NCBI GenBank assembly: GCA_958295665.1
Contig: OY282558.1
Span: 349,971,034 to 350,035,033 of the forward strand
Direction of reading: 5' to 3'
Length of the DNA: 64,000 nt
Source: Tipula vernalis
Taxonomy: Eukaryota; Arthropoda; Insecta; Diptera; Tipulidae
A program made the position numbers and the translations under genes. Shown in pieces: positions 22,311 to 32,810 of this stretch (within the stretch, counting starts at the first letter, position 1; each line of letters starts with the position of its first letter). Below the pieces are notes generated by a model that was given only the letters and a program-made list of their open reading frames with translations, did no database searches and had not been told where the DNA came from.

Positions 22311-24222
22311 AAAAACGTGCATATGTTTACCACTAGATCTCAGCTCACAGGGATTGATGGATATAACTGTATATGAGGCGTGTTAGATATGGCCATTAGC
22401 TATATAAAATTACAACCCCTATATCAACGCGATGGAGATAAGGGTGTTTTATGGAGCTACTTTCACAGTTATGCGTGAATATTAAAAACGTGCATATGTT
22501 TACCACTAGATCTCAGCTCACAGGGATTGATGGATATAACTGTATATGAGGCGTGTTAGATATGACCATTAGCTATATAAAATTACAACCCCTATATCAA
22601 CGCGATGGAGATAAGGGTGTTTTATGGAGCTACTTCCACCGTTATGCGTTAATATTAAAAACGTGCATATGTTTACCACTAGATCTCAGCTCACAGGAAT
22701 TGATGGATATAACTGTATATGAGGCGTGTTAGATATGGCCATTAGCTATATAAAATAACAACCCCTATATAAACGCGATGGAGATAAGGGTGTTTTATGG
22801 AGCTACTTCCACCGATATGCCTTAATATTAAAAACGTGCATATGTTTACAACTAGATCTCAGCTCACAGGGATTGATGGATATAACTGTATACGAGGCGT
22901 GTTAGATATGACCATTAGCTATATAAAATAACAACCCCTATATCAACACGATGGAGATAAGGGTGTTTTATGGAGCTACTTCCACCGTTATGCGTTAATA
23001 TTAAAAACGTGCATATGTTTACCACTAGATCTCAGCTCACAGGGATTGATGGATATAACTGTATATTAGGCGTGTTAGATATGGCCATTAGCTATATAAA
23101 ATTACAACCCCTATATCAACGCGATGGAGATAAGGGTGTTTTATGGAGCTACTTCCACCGATATGCCTTAATATTAAAAACGTGCATATGTTTACAACTA
23201 GATCTCAGCTCACAGGGATTGATGGATATAACTGTATATGAGGCGTATTAGATATGACCATTAGCTATATCAAATTACAACCCCTATATCAACGCGATGG
23301 AGATAAGGGTGTTTTATGGAGCTACTTCCACCGTTATGCGTTAATATTAAAAACGTGCATATGTTTACCAATAGATCTCAGCTCACAGGGATTGATGGAT
23401 ATAACTGTATATTAGGCGTGTTAGATAGGACCATCATCTATAAAAAATAACAACCTCTATATCAACACGATGGAGATAAGGGTGTTTTATGGAGCTACTT
23501 CCACCGTTATGCGTTAATATTAAAAACGTGCATATGTTTACCACTAGATCTCAGCTCACAGGGATTGATGGATATAACTGTATATTAGGCGTGTTAGATA
23601 TGGCCATAAGCTATATAAAATTACAACCCCTATATCAACGCGATGGAGATAAGGGTGTTTTATGGAGCTACTTCCACCGATATGCCTTAATATTAAAAAC
23701 GTGCATATGTTTACAACTAGATCTCAGCTCACAGGGATTGATGGATATAACTGTATATGAGGCGTGTTAGATATGGCCATTAGCTATATAAAATAACAAC
23801 CCCTATATAAACGCGATGGAGATAAGGGTGTTTTATGGAGCTACTTCCACCGATATGCCTTAATATTAAAAACGTGCATATGTTTACAACTAGATCTCAG
23901 CTCACAGGGATTGATGGATATAACTGTATATGAGGCGTGTTAGATATGACCATTAGCTATATCAAATTACAACCCCTATATCAACGCGATGGAGATAAGG
24001 GTGTTTTATGGAGCTACTTCCACCGTTATGCGTTAATATTAAAAACGTGCATATGTTTACCAATAGATCTCAGCTCACAGGGATTGATGGATATAACTGT
24101 ATATTAGGCGTGTTAGATAGGACCATCATCTATAAAAAATAACAACCTCTATATCAACGCGATGGAGATAAGAGTGTTTTATGGAGCTACTTCCACCGAT
24201 ATGCCTTAATATTAAAAACGTA
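22311..24222 (+). repeat. Left tandem array, 11 units of 173 bp
   Basis: AAAAACGTGCATATG occurs at 22311, 22484, 22657, 22830 and so on; the last AAAAACG is at 24214, exactly 11 x 173 bases after the first. Each unit carries TAGATCTCAGCTCACAGG, GATGGATATAACTGTAT, CTATATAAAAT and GGTGTTTTATGGAGCTAC. Variant units recur with a 519-bp period (3 units) around 22970-24000, a higher-order repeat. The short ORFs in the array are translated satellite, not genes. Confidence 0.95.
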
Positions 24223-24343
24223 AAGCTAAGTTCGTAAAAGGAAGTCGTATGTTTGTCACACTCTCATTTCTTTTATTGTTGTATTTGATTAATGAACGAA
24301 AGAATAATGCAAATTTCCATTTAAAAATCTATAAATTACAAAT

Positions 24344-27073
24344 TTATTGCCTTGTGGATTTTGTATATACCACCATTTGTGGATTGACTTCAATGTTGTG
24401 TGGATTTCTCACCGTAGACACATATTTTTTTAAGTCATCATATCGGCCCCATTTTCCTTTATTTATACAATAACTTATAAAATGTCCTGCGGCAAATTCT
24501 TGAGAATTATTAGTCAGATTATTTTGCTCGTAACTAATAATTCCTATTATTTGATAAAAAATCTTGTCTAATTTCAATGTGGGTTCGATATCGCTTATTT
24601 TGATTCTCGGACGGTTTAGCGTATCACTTTCGGTATAAATAGATATAATTGGATGATATTGGAAGTTTTGGGGATTCATTTTATTAAAACATTCTGGACA
24701 TGTCTGATCTGGAACTTCTTCTATACATTTACTTAAATTTGAAAATCCAACTTTAGTTAATGTCAACATATTCACAAGAAGAAAATTCCGTTCTTCTTCA
24801 ACAACGGTTCCACAATGTTGGCATTTAAGATTAACGGTTATACTAGGCAGACTTTTAAGTATATGTCCTGCGACATCTTGAATATTACAATCACAATTTT
24901 GCTGTATGCCAAAAGTTTCTATGAGTATTTCTTTTCTAACGTCATATGCCCTCTTTAGTTGATTGTTAAGTATATTTTGAATTAAATTTTTCACCCGCCC
25001 TTCCCGTAATCCACAATTAGTTATTCCCATATTAGTTACCGCTGCAGCTAAAGTTTGAATGAGGGCATCTAATCCACACGTATTAGTGTAGTAATCGCAA
25101 CTTTTAGTGCTATTTTGCAAAACCGGTAATGTTTTGTTATAAGTTGGCACTTTGTGTTTAACGGGTAATATTCTTTTCACTACTTTACATGGCCGTTTTG
25201 GCGTACTGAAGTTACTGCCATCCTTCGAGTTTTGACTTAACAATTTTAGAGTTGAAATTGCCCGTTCCTGCGGAGTTTGAGTTGCAATTTCTTTGATTGT
25301 TGCCAAATTAAAATAGGAAGTTTTAGTTTTCGGAGTTGTGGCGTCATAACTTTTGCGCTTCCACACTGATTGGCTTAATTGTGCTTCATGAATTGTTAGA
25401 TCCGCATCAGATGATTTCACCTGACCAATTTTTGTTTTAATTGCCGCTTTTGGGATACCAGCCACAATTTGTCGATGGACCGTAACATTTCGTTCGTGAA
25501 TCTCCCTAATAAAACGTCCTATTTTAGTTGGTAATTTACCAATATTACTTGACGTTTTGAACCTACGTTTTACGGTAGCAAAATAGTTTTCCACGTGACT
25601 ATTGCTATGTCGTACGCCTTTATTTAATATACCACTCCATAATGGCAAATATGTCATGTATTTCTTTAATATTAAATTGTGAAAATTTATATTAAAAAGA
25701 CTATTAACACCGCCAACTGTTGCAGAATCTTCATTATTTAAAACTATAGAGACTTCATCGACAATTTTTTTAAAATCTTGAAAATATGGGCTTTGTATAT
25801 ATATTAGTTTTGTGTTGTCTTTATGTTGTTTTAAATTATTATTATCACCAGTGGCCAAATCGAAATTTGTATCGCTTTCTGTAATTAAACTGGTCAAGGA
25901 ACTTAATGATTGTTGCACTTTTGGTGTAATAAACTTAGATCTTAATATTACAGTTAGATCTTTCCATATCTCCTTAATAGCTTCATAGTTTGTAGTCATG
26001 AACAACGATGCAAGAATTTCTTTAATTATTTTAAAGTTAGATGAGCATTTTGAGAAATATTTATTTATATCTTGCGCCATTGTATTCGATAAATGACAAC
26101 AACATAAAAAAACGTTTACTGTTGTTTCCTTAGTTTTAGAGCATTGCTTATTATTTATCCATTCATGAGTTACAGTGAGGTATTCAATTATATCCATATT
26201 ATTGAAGGAACCCAACACAGAATTTAATTCAGCAAACGAAAAATCTATTACCACCGAATTAAACACTGGCCATTTTTTAAAATGTCCTTCGACGTATAAC
26301 CTAAATGACCTAAGTCACCCTCCAATCGAATCAATATTGTGACTTGAGCTAACCATATCTGTTATTGGGAATGGTGACGTGGCATCGGATTCAGAAGTTT
26401 GGGCAGCTACTACTAAAGCATAGTATAAAATTGCTGAACAAGGTTTGAAAGGAGCACGAACCAAACTACCAGTGGCGTCCAAATAAACAGTTAACCCTTG
26501 TTCTTTAAATGAGTCGTTCATTATTTTTAAAATGTTATTCTGCATTAAGCTATAAGTCACAACAATAAACGGACGGCGCATAATTTTCTGGATATATTGA
26601 TCTTTACTTAACGCTTTCTTTTCCCACTCTTTGTCAATATCAATAAAATCGTCAGTGTCGTTGTCATTAGATTGCAATGCCTCTGATCGTATTTTTCTAA
26701 GCACATCATGTGATTTTGATTTTTGAATGGTATTGCTTTTTTGCACAAAATCAATGTCTTCTTCTTGGATTAAAGTTTCAGCAACTTTTTCCACTGATTT
26801 TTCTAACAGTTGCTTTTTAAAGATGTTCCGCGTATATCCTGATGTATGACCGAATTTTTTTGTAATGTGCATAATAGGTTCTTTCGTATTATAAATTTCG
26901 AAAATCCCTTGGCTTAAGTTTTTATTGACGAGTTTATATTTCCGACATGGTGTGTTTACAGTAAGAGTAACAATAAAATGTTTGAGGGCTGCTGCTTTAG
27001 GTGATATAACAAGGGACGGTTTAATTGGGAACATATACAGATTTTGCATCTTGCCAATCAATTTATTACACAA
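24344..27073 (-). pseudogene. Mutator/Phantom-like transposase fused to a USP-like cysteine protease, one in-frame stop
   Basis: The minus strand reads ~252 codons (27073-26315), a TGA at 26317-26315, then continues in the same frame for ~656 codons to 24344. The context IGG-stop-LRSF suggests a Trp codon changed to stop. The first Met is at 27049; the 27073 start is TTG. DDE candidates are Asp in YLDATGSLV (26479-26477), Asp in VVIDFSFAEL just after the stop, and Glu in SNSHVENYF. A C/H motif (LCCCHLS) between the second and third resembles the MULE insert. The C-terminal ~250 residues look like a ubiquitin-specific protease: Cys box NTCGLDALIQ, zinc ribbon CQHC...CPEC, His box GHFISY and YDD. 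The transposase would cut and join element ends in the nucleus; the role of the protease domain is unknown. Divergent from the PHD/FP gene. Confidence 0.85.
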
Positions 27074-27299
27074 TTTATCACAAAAAATAATTTAAATTTA
27101 TTTTAAAAACACAGTTGTTGATATTTTTGAATTAGTTTATTTTCACAAAACAATTAGTTTAGGGCAAGGTTTGCTCATCATCAAGGTTATTTTTGAAAAT
27201 AATTTATTCTTCAAATAAACTCCTGCCGGTTTTCCAATTCCCTATGTAACATATCCCATATACCAGGATAAGTACATTATTACCATCACATTATTGGCA

Positions 27300-28288
27300 G
27301 CAAATTCAAATTCTAATAATTTCAACTATTGTGGTATATGCAACACAAATATTGCTAGAAAATAGATTATTTGTTTTAAGCATTTTCATTCATTTTGTGT
27401 GGATTCACCGAAGAAAAATTTCGCTGTTGCGATTGTGTAATAACGGATTATCCTATAAGTTCAAACTGGCTGATATTGCACATTTAAAAAATAAACAAGA
27501 TGAGTTTGCTGCCTCAAAAAAACTACTAAAGAAATTGGAAGTAAATTCTGCCGATGTTTTACGAACTTTAGATTCCATAAAAACAAGTCTGATTAATGTT
27601 GCTAAACTGGAAATCAGAGTGGTGCAAGTTGTGGAAAAAGTTGAGATTCTTGCAATAGAAAGTAATGATTGTTTAAGCGGAGTTATAATTAATAGTAACA
27701 AAATTGAATTGTTGCAAAAACGTTGTGATATTCTAGAGAATTATGCCTATCAAGCTAATTGTGAAATTAGAGGTATCCCAACCACACTGAATGAGAATCT
27801 TTTGAAAATTGTTAGTACCATTGCAACTAAAATAAAATTTCAACTTGATATTCACAAATCAAATACATACATCGTATGTATTCGCTTAAACCACCGAAGC
27901 CAATTATTGTTGAGTTCATTTCAAAATCAGAAACAACTTTTTGGAATGTTTTAGATTGCATGGTAAAAACGGTAAAATATATGCCAAAGATGTTATTGCT
28001 ATTGATACTAATTCACAAATATTTGTCGTCGAACATATTTCTTCCTGGAAATATAAGTTATTATCGGATTGTAAGTTACTCAAAAAGGACTTCAATTTCT
28101 AACTTGTTTGGATAAAATTCGGTAAGATTTATTGCAAGTTGGATGACGACAGTATGCCGATAATAACTGGTTCATTTGATCAACTACATTCATTCAGAAA
28201 GAGTCTTGGTTGTGATCCGAACTTTATAACTAAATCTGATGTTATAAATGAAGATCGCCATATTTCTGGCAATAATGATAATGTTTGA
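27300..28288 (+). pseudogene. Decayed PHD finger - coiled coil - FP-like domain protein gene
   Basis: Read across frames the region encodes, in order: a PHD-type C4HC3 finger (CGIC, then ICFKHFHSFC, then FRCCDC at about 27330-27443), interrupted by a TAG at 27363-27365 and a frame change; a ~90-residue coiled coil (KKLLKKLEVNSADVLRTLDS and on to 27760); and a C-terminal region like the baculovirus FP (few polyhedra) domain (NCEIRGIP, PKPIIVEFISKSE, LVWIKFGKIYCKLDDDS), with a frameshift near 27880 and a TAA near 28100. The last stop is at 28286-28288. Proteins with this order are familiar as ORF1-like or accessory proteins of insect transposable elements. It lies head-to-head with the transposase ~230 bp away, so a shared promoter region at 27074-27300 is plausible. 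Function unknown. Confidence 0.65.
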
Positions 28289-28361
28289 AGTTTTGATTCA
28301 ACTGCCTGTCACTTTCATAATTTCGGTTGTATTCTTTTGGATAATTCACTGTTTCTAATAT

Positions 28362-31013
28362 CCAATTCCTGTGAGCTGAGATCTAGTGGTAAACATATGC
28401 ACGTTTTTAATATTAAGGCATATCGGTGGAAGTAGCTCCATAAAACACTCTTATCTCCATCGCGTTTATATAGGGGTTGTTATTTTATATAGCTAATGGT
28501 CCTATCTAACACGCCTCATATACAGTTATATCCATCAATCCCTGTGAGCTGAGATCTAGTGGTAAACATATGCACGTTTTTAATATTAAGGCATATCGGT
28601 GGAAGTAGCTCCATAAAACACTCTTATCTCCATCGCGTTTATATAGGGGTTGTTATTTTATATAGCTAATGGTCCTATCTAACACGCCTCATATACAGTT
28701 ATATCCATCAATCCCTGTGAGCTGAGATCTAGTGGTAAACATATGCACGTTTTTAATATTAAGGCATATCGGTGGAAGTAGCTCCATAAAACACTCTTAT
28801 CTCCATCGCGTTTATATAGGGGTTGTTATTTTATATAGCTAATGGTCCTATCTAACACGCCTCATATACAGTTATATCCATCAATTCCTGTGAGCTGAGA
28901 TCTAGTGGTAAACATATGCACGTTTTTAATATTAAGGCATATCGGTGGAAGTAGCTCCATAAAACACTCTTATCTCCATCGCGTTTATATAGGGGTTGTT
29001 ATTTTATATAGCTAATGGTCCTATCTAACACGCCTCATATACAGTTATATCCATCAATCCCTGTGAGCTGAGATCTAGTGGTAAACATATGCACGTTTTT
29101 AATATTAAGGCATATCGGTGGAAGTAGCTCCATAAAATACTCTTATCTCCATCGCGTTTATATAGGGGTTGTTATTTTATATAGCTAATGGTCCTATCTA
29201 ACACGCCTCATATACAGTTATATCCATCAATCCCTGTGAGCTGAGATCTAGTGGTAAACATATGCACGTTTTTAATATTAAGGCATATCGGTGGAAGTAG
29301 CTCCATAAAACACTCTTATCTCCATCGCGTTTATATAGAGGTTGTTATTTTATATAGCTAATGGTCCTATCTAACACGCCTCATATACAGTTATATCCAT
29401 CAATTCCTGTGAGCTGAGATCTTGTGGTAAACATATGCACGTTTTTAATATTAAGGCATATCGGTGGAAGTAGCTCCATAAAACACTCTTATCTCCATCG
29501 CGTTTATATAGGGATTGTTATTTTATATAGCTAATGGTCCTATCTAACACGCCTCATATACAGTTATATCCATCAATCCCTGTGAGCTGAGATCTAGTGG
29601 TAAACATATGCACGTTTTTAATATTAAGGCATATCGGTGGAAGTAGCTCCATAAAATACTCTTATCTCCATCGCGTTTATATAGGGGTTGTTATTTTATA
29701 TAGCTAATGGTCCTATCTAACACGTCTCATATACAGTTATATCCATCAATCCCTGTGAGCTGAGATCTAGTGGTAAACATATGCACGTTTTTAATATTAA
29801 GGCATATCGGTGGAAGTAGCTCCATAAAATACTCTTATCTCCATCGCGTTTATATAGGGGTTGTTATTTTATATAGCTAATGGTCCTATCTAACACGCCT
29901 CATATACAGTTATATCCATCAATCCCTGTGAGCTGAGATCTAGTGGTAAACATATGCACGTTTTTAATATTAAGGCATATCGGTGGAAGTAGCTCCATAA
30001 AACACTATTATCTCCATCGCGTTTATATAGGGGTTGTTATTTTATATAGCTAATGGTCCTATCTAACACGCCTCATATACAGTTATATCCATCAATTCCT
30101 GTGAGCTGAGATCTAGTGGTAAACATATGCACGTTTTTAATATTAAGGCATATCGGTGGAAGTAGCTCCATAAAACACTCTTATCTCCATCGCGTTTATA
30201 TAGGGGTTGTTATTTTATATAGCTAATGGTCCTATCTAACACGCCTCATATACAGTTATATCCATCAATTCCTGTGAGCTGAGATCTAGTGGTAAACATA
30301 TGCACGTTTTTAATATTAAGGCATATCGGTGGAAGTAGCTCCATAAAACACTATTATCTCCATCGCGTTTATATAGGGGTTGTTATTTTATATAGCTAAT
30401 GGTCCTATCTAACACGCCTCATATACAGTTATATCCATCAATTCCTGTGAGCTGAGATCTAGTGGTAAACATATGCACGTTTTTAATATTAAGGCATATC
30501 GGTGGAAGTAGCTCCATAAAACACTCTTATCTCCATCGCGTTTATATAGGGGTTGTTATTTTATATAGCTAATGGTCCTATCTAACACGCCTCATATACA
30601 GTTATATCCATCAATTCCTGTGAGCTGAGATCTAGTGGTAAACATATGCACGTTTTTAATATTAAGGCATATCGGTGGAAGTAGCTCCATAAAACACTAT
30701 TATCTCCATCGCGTTTATATAGGGGTTGTTATTTTATATAGCTAATGGTCCTATCTAACACGCCTCATATACAGTTATATCCATCAATTCCTGTGAGCTG
30801 AGATCTAGTGGTAAACATATGCACGTTTTTAATATTAAGGCATATCGGTGGAAGTAGCTCCATAAAACACTCTTATCTCCATCGCGTTTATATAGGGGTT
30901 GTTATTTTATATAGCTAATGGTCCTATCTAACACGCCTCATATACAGTTATATCCATCAATCCCTGTGAGCTGAGATCTAGTGGTAAACATATGCACGTT
31001 TTTAATATTAAGG
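28362..31013 (-). repeat. Right tandem array, 15 units of 173 bp, inverted relative to the left array
   Basis: ATGCACGTTTTTAATATTAA recurs every 173 bases; GCACG occurs at 28399, 28572 and finally 30994, exactly 15 x 173 bases. The orientation is the reverse complement of the left array. Between about 29980 and 30960 units alternate between CACTATTATC and CACTCTTATC, a two-unit (346 bp) higher-order period that differs from the trimeric period of the left arm. Confidence 0.95.
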
Positions 31014-31255
31014 CATATTGCCGGAATAAGACATATAGTTGTGAACTAAACCTGATAGTTAAATAGCAATTATTTTTATTTAAAACATTCCAGATCAAAA
31101 AATATACTGTTTGTAGAATTTTTCATGTAATATTTTTTTTTCTGGGATGGAATCATATTTTGAGTTATTTCTTAATATTTTTCGGGCTGAGAGGCTTTTT
31201 CTTTTAGAATATATTTTTTTTTCGGGCTGGTTTTCGGGCTAACTTCACATACATA
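31014..31255 (-). repeat. Right terminal inverted repeat, unique part
   Basis: Near-perfect mirror of 22061-22310, with a handful of substitutions and homopolymer length changes. Confidence 0.85.
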
Positions 31256-31509
31256 TATTTGGTAAGCGATAGAGTAAAGATTGAAAAGGAATTTAAAAAG
31301 TGTTTTTGTGGAAATAAAAATTATACGTGTACAGTAAAAACTTTGAGAATAATTTATATAAAGTGGTTTTGTGCATTTTTATTAATAAACTGTGTTGTAA
31401 TAATTCTTGTGTGAAATAAATAAATTCATTGGTGATAAATTAAATTGATTTTGTATTATTCACAATCCAGTGATACGAACCTTAATTGACAAGGCAAAAA
31501 CGTAACAAT
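31256..31509 (+). repeat. Truncated LTR (3' part) at the right border of the large transposon
   Basis: GGTAAGCGATAGAGTAAAG onward matches 32040-32154 of the solo LTR (AAATAAAAATTATA, then GACAAGGCAAAAACGTAAC) but carries about 130 extra bases in the middle. It is cut at 31256 by the transposon arm, so only the U5-like part survives. Confidence 0.65.
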
Positions 31510-31510
31510 C

Positions 31511-31763
31511 AGCGCGTTTTATTCGCTCCGGATAGCTACTATCGAGAGCCGTCATTTTTCTACCCCTAAATTTTAATTTGACGCGCTATTTATTGGTAAA
31601 CTAGACTTATTTAACATCAAACTATCATTTTTAATTCAATTGTTTACCAAAAACTTCATATAAAAAATATTTGGCTCTACATATTTATACGGAGCGCTAT
31701 CGGGAGCCAAATTTTATATGGCGGCTCTCGATAGCAGCAATCCGGAGCGAATAAAAAAACGCT
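31511..31763. mobile_element. MITE, ~250 bp
   Basis: Left arm GTTTTATTCGCTCCGGATAG, then TACTATCGAGAGCCG. The right arm's reverse complement is AGCGTTTTTTTATTCGCTCC, then GGATTGCTGCTATCGAGAGC. Arms match for about 50 bases. It sits two bases after an LTR end. No target duplication recognised. Confidence 0.7.
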
Positions 31764-31835
31764 ACAAATATTAACAACATTTTATTTGTGTTAGTAACAT
31801 CTATTGTTGTACAGCAGAAAAAACAATGAAAATAT

Positions 31836-32154
31836 TGTTACGGTGACACCTAGGGTGTAATAGAATAAGTTAAATTAATAGCTCAATGTTTTACTGTACT
31901 AAAATGGAATTTTCCATGATAAAATTGTTCTAAATGTTTCTACACTATTTTTACTGGAAAAGTCATGAACTTTCTAGAAATTTGGTTTGTGTATATACAT
32001 AAAAAGGCGAACGATATCGAATTGGATTATTAGTTTTTGGTAAGCGAAAGTATAAGGATTAAACGTGAATTGGAAAGTGCTTTAAAAAGTGTTTTGTGCG
32101 AAATAAAAATTATATGTGATCAGTAAAATTGTGCGACAAGGCAAAAACGTAACC
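31836..32154 (+). mobile_element. Solo LTR, 319 bp
   Basis: Begins TGTTACGGTGACACC and ends AAAACGTAACC, with the short inverted terminal repeat TGTTACG/CGTAAC(A) typical of LTRs. Flanked by ATAT at 31832-31835 and 32155-32158, a 4-bp duplication. A TATA-like TATACATAAAAAGG at ~31994-32007 fits a U3 promoter. No internal element sequence is present, so it probably arose by LTR-LTR recombination. Confidence 0.7.
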
Positions 32155-32158
32155 ATAT

Positions 32159-32810
32159 TTAAACAAATTTTATTTAAAAGTTAAATTTAAATGAAAATAT
32201 AAAACCATTTTGTATTTGTACTGTTTGTTTGATTTTTTTTTAAATTATTATTTTGCAATCAGGTATTCATTACTAAACAAGTTAACTGTTTACACACAAC
32301 AATTTTGTTACTAAACAGTTAAAAGTAAAACCAAAATGGGGCCCAAAGGGCCAATGCTAAGCGGCTTTGGGGAGTTCTTTATTTTTGTATGTGAAATACA
32401 AAAAGTAAACCCAAAAGATTTTGAAAAACGCTGGAAATTTATTTGTCTTCTTTGTGCAAAGAGGAAGTCTCTTTATATATTCCTCCATTATTTAATCCTG
32501 AAAAATTTTGTTGGTCCAAAACCATTTTTCCCGACTTTTTGAAACCTTCTGAGACCGAAAAAAACAACAAAAAATGTTCGTCCATCTGTCTCGACGCCTG
32601 GATGTCTGTACCCATGATATATCGAGAACGGCTTGTCCGATTTGGATTTTGTTTCGCTAATCTGTTTCTATGGTCAATGCGGAGAATTGAAAAGCTCTTG
32701 GGACCTGCACGTCAAGAGGGTGGGGTACCTGTCATACGAATTTACCCAAAATCACCTGATTTACAAATATCTACCAATTTTTTTATATGTATATGTTGAT
32801 TTGAATATTA
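32159..32810 (+). other. Unassigned region with short overlapping ORFs
   Basis: Frames from 32336 (MGPKGPMLSGFGEFFIF) and 32443 (EEVSLYIPPLFNPEKFC) look like one frameshifted protein of unknown kind. The stretch around 32583-32650 (CTCGACGCCTGGATGTCTGT, ACGGCTTGTCCGATTTGG) is the sort found in untranslated parts of insect transposons. No family recognised; probably transposon debris. Confidence 0.25.

Larger units (their letters stand above)
22061..31255. mobile_element. Foldback-like composite transposon with satellite arms (Mutator/Phantom-type)
   Basis: The termini are long inverted repeats. Left TATGTATGTGAAGTTAGCCC at 22061 equals the reverse complement of 31236-31255, and near identity continues ~250 bases, through repeated AGCCCGAAAA motifs, into the tandem arrays. 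The left array has 11 and the right array 15 complete 173-bp units in opposite orientation, so the arms differ in length (about 2.2 and 2.9 kb). The 4.1 kb centre carries a minus-strand MULE-type transposase fused to a USP-like domain and a plus-strand PHD/coiled-coil/FP-like gene. Drosophila Foldback elements also have tandem-repeat arms, and their NOF protein is related to Phantom Mutator-like transposases; assignment here rests on that architecture and the DDE motifs. A 9-bp target duplication was not found. Confidence 0.88.

Noticed and set aside
22970..23770. Two near-identical 93-codon ORFs as protein genes
   Set aside because: They are translated satellite units, 519 bp (3 x 173) apart, with frames open by chance.
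24249..24473. Plus-strand ORF over the end of the transposase
   Set aside because: Shadow of the minus-strand USP-like domain.
22311..31013. CRISPR array
   Set aside because: Units are 173-bp direct tandem repeats without unique spacers, in a eukaryotic transposon.
31256..31509. Extra terminal inverted repeat of the Foldback-like element
   Set aside because: It matches the U5 end of the neighbouring solo LTR, so it is LTR sequence; kept as a flank, not as element proper.
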